Positions 1 to 8,641 of a stretch of DNA of 64,000 nucleotides are shown piece after piece (position 1 is the stretch's first letter; the number at the start of each line of letters is the position of its first letter). Source of the stretch: Sipunculus nudus (Eukaryota; Annelida; Sipuncula; Golfingiida; Sipunculidae); the NCBI GenBank assembly GCA_026874595.1, contig CM049308.1, positions 24,702,367-24,766,366 of the forward strand, written 5' to 3'. Both the position numbers and the translations under genes were made by a program. Below the pieces are notes generated by a model. That model ran no database searches and had not been told where the DNA came from. It was given only the letters and a program-made list of their open reading frames with translations.

Positions 1-285
1 TTTCTTTGGGTGAGTCTCCCAGTTTATGCAAATTTTGTGCTTGCCAGGTGATTGACTGTTTACAATGCCAAAACTATATAAATAACTTGATTGGTTGCTC
101 GCAACTTGTTTGTTAATGATTATTCATTATATTAATATACGATTAAGTTCCCACTGAGTTCATGGTTAGGTCAATTCTCTAGCAAATTCATCATGATTGG
201 TCTGTTTTATATTGTATATGGGTCCAATTAAGTCATTCACTATATGCTCCATTCCATAAAACAAAATAAACTTTTCATCACGAAC

Positions 286-1211
286 ATGAATTTAACTAAA
301 ATTTATATGATTCTTAAGTGGAGGAAAAATATTCTTTCAGACGACGTTTAAATGTTGACATTGCACAACAAGGATAAATATCTGTAATCATATTGCTCCA
401 AATTCCAACCCCTTTAAATTTTAAAACTTTACTGCAGGGTGTATTTTTACATACTGACACATAGAAAAAATGCATTTTTCTTGTTCTGAAATGATGTAAA
501 TATAAGTTTTTGCAAAATAATTTAGATTCAATTTAAGGTAACATTTCATAATTAACCTTATACATACAAACCACCACTATAATTATAGATATTTTCTAGA
601 GTTAATATCCTAAGGGAAATAAACATCATGAGTTAGTTTATTTGCATTAAGCCCTTGAACAAGTTTCCTCAGTTCAGTATTCATGCAATCAATAAGATCA
701 GATTGTTAAAATGAGCATTCATTTATTTGTAAGTATGCCTTGACTGCATGCAATAAGTTTGTCTTAGATGTTTTAAGATGTGGACTGATTGTCATAATTT
801 TAAATAGTTCTGTTCCTTAAATAAGGTGTAAGGTTTTTTTTTTACATAATTAATAAAACTTTAACATTTTAGCCATATGCATGGATTCCTTGGAGCAAGA
901 GGAATGAATTAACACTAAATTGGATGGAATTATTTGGAAAATAATGTTTCCACGAGACTTTGAAATTTGCTGATCGAGATATTTTATCATTTTACATCTT
1001 TACAGATATGGTGCAAAATGTTTTACCTTTCATCCAAGGAACCATTTCATCATGCATTACAAAATTTAACGGACATGGTTGATTATGTGACTGGTCTTAT
1101 TCCCCGAAAATATGTGACTGTAGTTATAAAAGTTGATTTCAGAAGATATTTTAATTTTAGAAAAATACAGTTTAAAGGGAAATTTAAACTATTTGCGCAA
1201 GATCAACAACC
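286..1211. other. Left-arm-specific sequence, no gene seen
   Basis: This AT-rich stretch has no counterpart in the right arm. I see no splice-bounded coding frame, transposon end or tandem repeat in it. The 86-codon open frame at 967-1227 has no recognisable motif. Confidence 0.6.
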
Positions 1212-1423
1212 GATGAGGTCTCATTGAAGTGTCCATTGAGAACTAGCAGACACTTAAATTGTAATTTCGTGTCCAAATTTTCTTAAATTATCTCTTTTTT
1301 ATGGCTCATTTCAATGAGGTAGACACAATATTATAAAATATAAGGTATGATATATAATTGAATTTGAATTTGAGTTTGCATCTAATTCATAAGTGTACTT
1401 CTAGGGAGCTTCTCCCAGAATCA

Positions 1424-1598
1424 ATCGTATACCTATAATGACGCTCAATATTAATGCGTATAATTGCAGTAAGCCATTCACAGAATTCATGCGTAAAACT
1501 GCAGTCAGCCTCGCACAGAATTCCTGCGTATAATTACAGTGACTCTCTCAAAGAATTCTTGTGTATAATTGCAGTGAGCCTCTCGCAGGAATCATGCG
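1424..1598 (+). repeat. 35-bp tandem array with splice-acceptor-like core (left copy)
   Basis: Units start at 1459, 1494, 1529 and 1564, an exact 35-bp period, with a degraded unit before them. Each unit has the form TATAATTGCAG followed by a CCTC-rich stretch, CAGAATTC and ATGCG. The TTGCAG or CTCGCAG parts resemble 3' splice sites. The last unit runs directly into the cysteine-rich exon. The same array is found in reverse at 8607-8790. Confidence 0.85.
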
Positions 1599-1758
1599 GA
1601 CCAGATATGGGGGGGGGGGGGGTGCGTGTCAGGCACCAGAAGGTCCGGCTTGTCATCCACATTCGGCTTGCCCGAACCCAGGTGACAATGGCTGCCCTGA
1701 AGGCGAGTTTTGCTGTAACCAAAACGCAACGGCCCCAGAGGAGTGTACACAGCCGTGA
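1575..1758 (+). pseudogene. Frameshifted second copy of the cysteine-rich secreted peptide exon
   Basis: This is the plus-strand mirror of the terminal exon at 8466-8641. The acceptor TTGCAG, the leader codons, the cysteine series (ACHPHSACP, GCPEGEFCC) and the end EECTQP-stop are all kept. Within it a run of 14 G at 1609-1622 replaces the 6 G of the intact copy. That shifts the reading frame by +2, so the leader and cysteine halves lie in different frames. Two residue changes against the intact copy are visible (T to A, Y to N). Its exon 1 would lie left of the window if the gene was duplicated whole. It could be a pseudogene, a polymorphic homopolymer or a sequencing error in the G-run. Confidence 0.7.
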
Positions 1759-2359
1759 GACAGCCCTACCTAGGGTAAGCGGTCAGCACTGGATTAAGCA
1801 CAGGGTCAAAGTACATGCATATGAAATTATGAATATTCATAGGGATCGATAGACGAAACATGTACCTTGCTGCTTAGCAATTAAAAATTATATGGAATGT
1901 ATAACTGTATGTAAATGGAACTTTAATGCCAACATTGATTCTTTGTGCTTTTATTCTATATATGATTTATTGATAAATCGGTGTTAAATTAAATACTAAA
2001 AATGCTATTTCAGGTTATCAGCTGGATTGAAGAGAACCATGCAGTCATTTTGAAAGGACAAAATAAAAATGTTACCAATATGACTATTGTTGTTTGTATA
2101 AAGGTTGAGAAAATTGCCGTATATTCCATTTACTTTGCAGTATAATTATTATTAAAGGAACTAAAATTATGCGTTACGCAAAAGAGTGGTTGAACTTCAT
2201 GACTGCGTTCAGGGGCGTAGCCAGGATTTAGGTAGGGGAGGGGGCCATCATCAGTGGCGGATAAAGAAATTCGAAAACAGGGGGGGGGGGGTGTAGGGGC
2301 GCTAATATGCATGTATGGGTAATAGGAAAACGGATATATATATGTATATTGTTACGGGG

Positions 2360-2475
2360 TGACATAAAAGCGGACCGAACTGTCTCGCTAGTGAAGCTTG
2401 CTTTGCCAGCGAAGTGGTTGGTACGCCGGATTTGTGCGCCACCGTTTTGGGTTCGAGTCCCGGATCGGCCCAGTA
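2360..2475 (+). repeat. tRNA-derived (SINE-like) segment
   Basis: The stretch has an A-box-like AGTGGTTGGTA and a B-box GGTTCGAGTCC about 35 bp apart, as in the head of a tRNA-derived SINE. It lacks a matching acceptor stem, so it is not called as a tRNA. It lies inside the hAT-like element. Confidence 0.5.
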
Positions 2476-3335
2476 TATTCCCCTGATCAATTTGTTTTCG
2501 TAACAATATATATTATTATTAATATTTACTATACTTTATATATTTTAGTGTATGAATATATATATATATATATATTTATTTTCTATTATGAACCATGGTG
2601 TAATTAAGGTAAGTTACAGGTACATGGGGAGGGTATGGGAGGGGGTTTCCCCCTCACATATTGGGAAAATTTTTAATATATATGTAAAGAGGACATTTTG
2701 AGGCATTTTTTAAAAAAAAAATAAGGATTTCCTGTTCCTGAAAACAGTTGCCTGACGTCATTGCGTTATGTAGTCAAACTGTTGAGAGGTTCAATATTTA
2801 ATATTTATATATCTTAAAATTAGGATATAAAATTTCATTCGCCTTCAAACGAGTCAATGGCGCAAAAGCGCAATCACGTTTGTAACTATCAAAATATTAT
2901 CTTTTAAATGTAATGCTCGTGGTGAAATAACTGATAAACTGAATTATTATGTTAAACTTTGCATTTAACCGGGTTCCGTGGTCTCGACAGCACACAGGAC
3001 TCCTGAGAGCTCAACACAGATTGCGAGTTTAAGTACCGGTATCACCAGAGGAGCCGTATTTTGTTCACGGTCGACCCCAACCAGGGCCCGGTGCTCGATC
3101 GATCTGCAGTTGTTCTGCAGCTGTAAATAAATATCCTAATACTCAATTAATAAATTTGAAAGTAATTGTAACTGCAGATAACTTAAATAAAGTCTAATTC
3201 CTTATTAATCATAAGAAACATGAAAAACGAAAATTAATCTAGAAAATCGAAAATATGATAAAATGAGAGATTTTGCAGCTCAACGGGGGCCGCGCGCCGA
3301 AGGCCACTGATAGCATATATCCACCACTGATTTAA

Positions 3336-3338
<3 letters not shown>

Positions 3339-3388
<50 letters not shown>
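3339..3388. repeat. (TA)n microsatellite
   Basis: An uninterrupted alternating AT tract of about 50 bp, inside the hAT-like element. Confidence 0.95.
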
Positions 3389-3392
<4 letters not shown>

Positions 3393-4047
3393 ATCAGATT
3401 AAGTGAAATTCCGAAAGGACGGCGAGTACTGGATAGGACCGGGGCGGGGAAGGGGTGGCCATGGCCCCCTGCGGCCCCCCCCCTTTGCTACGCCCTTGGC
3501 GTTTAACATCCAACCGAAACTTCACTGATTGGCCATTTCCCTGTATTAACTAGTACCATAGTTATTGCAATGTCAGTATCCAACAAAAAAATTATCACAG
3601 ACAATCCAAATGAATACATTCAACACTTTTCTTATGTATGTAGGATGGTAACACATGTTCACTCGTCCTAGAATCGGATTCACATTTTAATTTTGCGTGG
3701 AACTGGGGGCGCTGTTCTAGTATGACCATTACTATTAGCACCACCAATAGCTGATATGCAAAGCTGCTATAAAAGGTCCGATTGTACTATAGGATATAGA
3801 TGGTATGAATCATAAAATGTGGGAAAAGCGTGCAACCCTATCAGAATGGTTTCTCTGGGGAACCCAAAGATGTCAGCAATATCTGTTTTTTAAAGGAGTT
3901 TGAATCTTAGTTAGAGTGGCGCAGTTCACAGTCCCAGAATCGGACTGACTGAAAGTGAAGTCGGCACTCGAGCCAGTCACAGGTCTCCGGAAAATCCAGC
4001 CTTCACTGGCTCCCTCAGCAACGACACTGTTTGACAGATTCAGTCTT

Positions 4048-4262
4048 TTTTTTTTTATTTACAGTTAGATATTTAAGGCGAAGGTAGAAGACACTGATAG
4101 AGTTATTGATCATATAGTGAGAGTATAGAGGAAGCCGGAGAACCCGGAGAGAACCACCGACCTTGGACGGGCAACTAAAGCCCGTTCTCATGGCAGCACC
4201 TGTGATCGAACCCGGATCGCCAGCGGAGAAGGCCGGGCGTTTTACCGCTCAGTTGCCCAGAA
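4048..4262 (-). repeat. tRNA-derived SINE copy (minus strand)
   Basis: Read on the minus strand it has AGCGGTAAAACGCC (A-box region) and a B-box GGTTCGATC, followed by a body containing CGGGTTCTCCGGCTTCCTC. The same sequence lies on the plus strand at about 16186-16400, so two copies are visible in opposite orientation. Conserved-core metazoan SINEs often carry a similar body; I do not assign a family name. Confidence 0.7.
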
Positions 4263-4487
4263 TCGACTCGCAAATTCTTTTCGAGTAAAACTGGCGGCGC
4301 TATTCAGGTCGATCATTATTGTTGGCGCCATATATAGCTTATATCAAAGGCAGCGCGGATATCTAACGCTGCTATAAAAGCTCCATATAAACTATCAGAT
4401 ATAGGTGGGATGAATACAGAGCGTGCAACCCTATCAGAATGGTTTATCTGAGGAACCGAAAGACGTCAGCAATATCTGTTTTGTTTT

Positions 4488-4653
4488 TTTTAAAGATTTT
4501 CAGCATTTGAATTTACTTACTATATAACACCATAAAGGATTGTGAACAGCAGATTCAAATACACACTGGATAATATTCATCAACATATATCTATATGTCA
4601 TTATCCTTGGGAAGTTTTCCATAAAACTTAGCACGGCGACTTTTCTTATGGGT

Positions 4654-4690
<37 letters not shown>
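4488..4690 (-). repeat. Displaced copy of RSPH4A intron 4 sequence, left piece
   Basis: Apart from strand, this matches 15357-15530, and through it the RSPH4A intron around 30.2-30.7 kb (the phrase around GGGAAGTTTTCCATAAAAC is shared). It runs into a (TA)n tract at 4656-4699 and is then cut by the Penelope-like element. The other half resumes at 6650. Confidence 0.7.
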
Positions 4691-4701
<11 letters not shown>

Positions 4702-4777
4702 TAGAAATGATCTGCGGGTATGCAGTCTTTCCTGTGCGGTCACACAGCGCTCTATGTTTTGCAACAGAGCATGATAT

Positions 4778-5451
4778 GATAGATATGTGATGAATCTGGG
4801 TCACGACCGTCGGTTTCGCCTCGTCGACTCGTCAGGTGACTGAAATTCAACTATTTGCGATATTGGTTTTTATAATTTCTTTTTAGCACGGTTGGGTGCC
4901 CTTGGACCATGGCGGCAGGTGGACACAATTTCCGAACGTTTGTTCAAAAGGTTCTTTTGTTTTGAGCTTATGATTGCTAGTTTCTCTGCCAAACACAGAT
5001 TGCACTGATGTGAAGAGGTCAAAAATGTGTTTGACTGCTAGATTATAGACCAGGTGATAGTGAAGCTTTGTTGCTTGTCTTTCAGGGTCCAAATGTATTT
5101 GGCAAGCTCGGTTTCGTTTGAATGGGTCCTGTGCGTGAATGATTTCTTGTGGTTGTAATACCTTTGTTTGAAGGTCCACCGGTCATGCCAATGTATGAGT
5201 TAACTGTACCGTTGCTGTGTACGTCGGCTTGGTAGACAATGGACGGGGTTAGGCACTTTCCATTGAGAGGAGAGTCAGATTTGTCACGGCAGTTGCATAG
5301 CCTTTGTTGGGTACTCCTTGTTGCCTTTCAGACAGTAATCTTGTGTTGTGGCTTTGTATTATTGATCTAACGTTCTTCATGCAGATATAGCTAATTTTCA
5401 GATTGTTTTTGTTGAATAATTTGTGCAATGCGTGATTTTTTGGAAAGTGTT
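4778..5451 (-). mobile_element. Inverted partial copy of the Penelope-like element (left arm)
   Basis: About 675 bp are the reverse complement of 5922-6597 and encode the same GIY-YIG endonuclease end on the minus strand, with a few substitutions that break the frame. The copy meets the sense copy head to head. The junction at 5441-5460 shows a 9-bp repeat, TGGAAAGTG twice. Partial flanking copies in either orientation are a known feature of Penelope-like elements. Confidence 0.85.
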
Positions 5452-5461
5452 TGGAAAGTGA

Positions 5462-6508
5462 CCCGGAGCAGACAGGAACAGGAAAAAACTAATTGAAATC
5501 TTCACCACCATGGACCTGAAAATTAAAGTGGAAACAAACCTGACATCAGTCAACTACCTAGATGTCTCACTGGACCTCCAATCTGAAAATTTCAGCCCCT
5601 ACAGGAAGCCAAACGATCAGCCAATGTTTATTAATACAAAATCAGACCATCCCCAAGCTATTATTCGAAACATCCCTGCAGCTGTCAACAAGCGCCTTTC
5701 AGAACTCTCTCAAGATGAAAACACCTTCAGAAAAGCATCAAAAGAATACGAACAAGCACTCAACAATAGCGGATACGAGCAAAAACTTAGTTATATCGCC
5801 CCACAGGAAGCTGCCGGAAAACGCCGCAAAAACCGAACCAGAAATATCATTTGGTTTAACCCTCCGAACAGTGCAATCGTGAAAACAAATATCGGCAAAA
5901 TTTTCTTGAAACTTGTAGCCCAACACTTTCCAAAAAATCACGCATTGCACAAATTATTCAGCAAAAAAAATCTGAAAATTAGCTATAGCTGCATGAAGAA
6001 CGTTAGATCATTAATACAAAGCCACAACACAAGATTACTGTCTGAAAGGCAACAAGGAGTACCCACACAACAAAGTCTATGCAACTGCCGTGACAAATCT
6101 GACTCTCCTCTCAATGGAAAGTGCCTAACCCCGTCCATTGTCTACCAAGTCGACGTACACAGCAACGGTACAGTTAACTCATACATTGGCATGACCGGTG
6201 GCCCCTTCAAACAAAGGTATTACAACCACAAGAAATCATTCACGCACAGGACCCATTCAAACGAAACCGAGCTTGCCAAATACATTTGGACCCTGAAAGA
6301 CAAGCAACAAAGCTTCACTATCACCTGGTCTATAATCCAGCAGTCAAACACATTTTTGACCTCTTCACGTCAGTGCAATCTATGTTTGGCAGAGAAATTA
6401 GCAATCATAAGCTTAAAACAAAAGAACCTTTTGAACAAACGTTCGGAAATTGTGTCCACCTGCCGCCATGGTCCAAGGGCACCCAACCGTGCTAAAAAGA
6501 AATTATAA
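5462..6508 (+). mobile_element. Penelope-like retroelement: reverse transcriptase end plus GIY-YIG endonuclease (5'-truncated)
   Basis: The frame is open from 5462; the first Met is at 5510 (332 codons), but the open frame before it shows that the 5' end is cut off. Residues 1-95 match the end of the reverse transcriptase (NYLDVSLDL, PYRKPND, then INTKSDHP). A cysteine motif CNC...C at 191-205 follows. The GIY-YIG-type nuclease starts at YIGMTGGPFKQR (225-236), with H240 and the NETELAKYIW block at 251-260. The C-terminus has CNLCLAEKLAII and STCRHG. This domain order is that of endonuclease-bearing Penelope-like elements. The catalytic RT palm motif is missing, so the copy is dead. Its 3' side ends in (TA)n at 6601-6657. 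Confidence 0.88.
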
Positions 6509-6597
6509 AAACCAATATCGCAAATAGTTGAATTTCAGTCACCTGACGAGCCGACGAGGCGAAACCGACGGTCGTGACCCAGATTCATCACATATCG

Positions 6598-6600
<3 letters not shown>

Positions 6601-6657
<57 letters not shown>
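6601..6657. repeat. (TA)n tract at the 3' edge of the Penelope-like element
   Basis: About 28 AT units. The homologous position in the third copy (15290-15356) is an uninterrupted (TA)n, so the element appears to have entered this microsatellite. Confidence 0.9.
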
Positions 6658-6659
<2 letters not shown>

Positions 6660-7137
6660 AGCATTGTCTAACATAGTTAAGTCCTCCAGAAACCTCATTA
6701 AAGTCAGATCAACTTTCCTGCATTATTATTGGTATTACTCCATATTTCTCTTCTGAGAGACTGAAGTAATTATTCTAAGGTATAAAAATGAATATTTTAT
6801 AACTAGGGTTTCTATGTTTCCTGTGAGTTAATGCATCGTTTAACATGAAACAAGGGATGACTATGCAGTGACAGTGGCAAGCACACAACATTTTCTTAAA
6901 ATCAAGCTGAAGTACGGTATCCGTGTAGATGAAATATTATCATTAAATATTTTAAACACCTCAGTAAAACAAGAAGTATTCGCTAGTCAAAGACAAACTA
7001 CTAGATATTGTTACAGTTAAAGCAATATCTGGTCTCAATGTATTAGGCATCATATTAACATTATTATCAATTGAATATGGTTCGAAAGGTACCCTTAAGC
7101 TAATTATAAGTATTATCTCAAAGCAAAATGTGCCGCC
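6650..7137 (-). repeat. Displaced copy of RSPH4A intron 4 sequence, right piece
   Basis: This continues the copy interrupted at 4690. It is the reverse complement of about 14830-15290 and lies in the same orientation as genomic 30.72-31.2 kb inside RSPH4A intron 4. Shared phrases include AGACAAACTACTAGA and GCACACAACATTT. At 7137 the similarity changes to a block that also starts at 15648, marking a rearrangement breakpoint. Confidence 0.7.
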
Positions 7138-7450
7138 AGGCACGATTTTCTAAATGTCAGAAGTGTTAGAAAGCTCCGGCTTTTATTTTGTGTCCAAATG
7201 GCGAGCGCCATCAGCGGTTTCAAAATTTTTGCAGGGTCGGGGTTTGATAAGCGCACCGAAATACGACAGGAATATACTCCGAGGAAAGATTGAGAATGGA
7301 AATCAGTTTGGGTGCCATTACGTCCGCATCTTACGAGCAGAAGCGGAGAGAACGCCTTGGAAATGTCCAAACTCTCATCTTCGATTCACAGCAGGCCTCC
7401 TACCATGATCAGATAACGCCCTAACTAAGATTTGAAGTTCTTTCAAAAAC
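7138..7450. repeat. Dispersed repeat, second copy at 15648-15975
   Basis: Both copies start at GGCACGATTTTCTAAATGTCAG and stay alignable to the phrase CAGATATTGCTGACGTC. Open frames on both strands are partly kept between copies, but I recognise no domain. I read it as an unclassified mobile or segmental repeat. Confidence 0.65.
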
Positions 7451-8338
7451 CAGATATTGCTGACGTCTTTTATAGCAGTGTTAGATATCCGCGCAACCTT
7501 TGATATAAGCTATATATGGTGCTAACAATTGCCTTAAATATCTAACTGTAAATAAAAACACGACTGAATCTGTCAAACAATATCGTTGCTGATGGAGCCA
7601 GTGAGGCCGGATTGCTGACGTCTTTGGGTTCCTCAGAGAAACCATTCTGATAGGGCTGCACGCTCATCCCACATTTTATGATTCATACCACCTATATCCT
7701 ATAGTACAATCGGACCTTTTATAGCAACGTTACATATAAGCTATAGGTGGTGTTAATAGTAATGGTCATACTAGAACAGCGCCCCCAGTTCCACGCAAAA
7801 TTAAAATGTGAATCCGATTCTAGGACGAGTGAACATGTGTTACCATCCTACATACATAAGAAAATTGTTGAATGTATTCATTTGGATTGTCAGTGATAAT
7901 TTTTTTATTGGATACTGACATTGCAATAACTATGATACTAGTTAATATAGGGAAATGGCCAATTAGTAAAGTGTTTTGATATTGTGGCTTTGGTTGAATG
8001 TTCAACGCAGTCATCAAGTTCAACCACTCTTTTGCGTAAATGCATAATTTTAGTTCCTTTAATAATAATTATCCTGCAAAGTAAATGGAATATACGACAA
8101 TTTTCTCAACCTTCATACATGTAACGAAAAACAACAGTCATATTGGTAACATTTTTATTTAGTAAACCTTTCAAAATGACTGCATGGTTCTCTTCAATCC
8201 AGCTGATAACCTGAAATAGCAGTTTAAGTATTTGATTTAACACCGATTTATCAATAAATCATATATAGAATGAAAACACAAAGAATCAATGTTGGCATTA
8301 AAGTTCCATTTAAATACAGTTATACATTCCTTATTATT

Positions 8339-8344
8339 TTTAAT
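8339..8344 (-). terminator. Candidate poly(A) signal of the secreted peptide gene
   Basis: ATTAAA on the minus strand, about 125 nt beyond the stop codon at 8466. It fits a short 3' UTR. Confidence 0.35.
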
Positions 8345-8465
8345 GACTACGCAGCAAGGAACATGTTTCGTCTATCGATCCCTATGAATATTCATAATTC
8401 CATATGCATGTACTTTGACCCTGTGCATAATCCAGTGCTGACCGCATACCCTAGGTAGGGCTGTC

Positions 8466-8641
8466 TCACGGCTGTGTACACTCCTCTGGGGCCGTTGCGT
8501 TTTGGTAACAGCAAAACTCGCCTTCAGGGCAGCCATTGTCACCTGGGTTTGGGCAAGCCGAATGTGGATGACAAGCCGGACCTTCTGGTGTCTGACACGC
8601 ACCCCCCATATCTGGTCCGCATGATTCCTGCGAGAGGCTCA
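8466..8641 (-). CDS. Exon 2 of the secreted peptide: eight-cysteine domain
   Basis: All eight cysteines lie here, and the exon ends EECTQP-stop. The acceptor is the TTGCAG of the last 35-bp repeat unit. The G-run that breaks the other copy is 6 nt long here and keeps the frame. Confidence 0.8.

Larger units (their letters stand above)
2210..3498. mobile_element. Non-autonomous hAT-like element with 5-bp target duplication
   Basis: The ends are CAGGGGCGTAGC and, reverse-complemented, CAAGGGCGTAGC: an inverted repeat with 11 of 12 matches. GCGTT flanks both sides (2205-2209 and 3499-3503). The mirrored arm keeps the uninterrupted site at about 8004-8008, which shows that this is an insertion. 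The interior holds G-runs, a tRNA-like stretch and a (TA)n tract at 3339-3388, and no transposase frame. CAGGG-type ends are typical of hAT elements, most of which make 8-bp duplications; the 5-bp length is unusual. Confidence 0.75.

Noticed and set aside
3700..3720. Isolated CTCF-like GGGGGCGCT at 3707 and its mirror near 7780
   Set aside because: The upstream half of the motif (CCRCYAG) is missing, unlike in the 61-64 kb array.
4883..5179. 98-codon minus-strand frame
   Set aside because: It is an off-frame reading of the inverted endonuclease arm; a 69-codon relative appears off-frame at 6286-6495.
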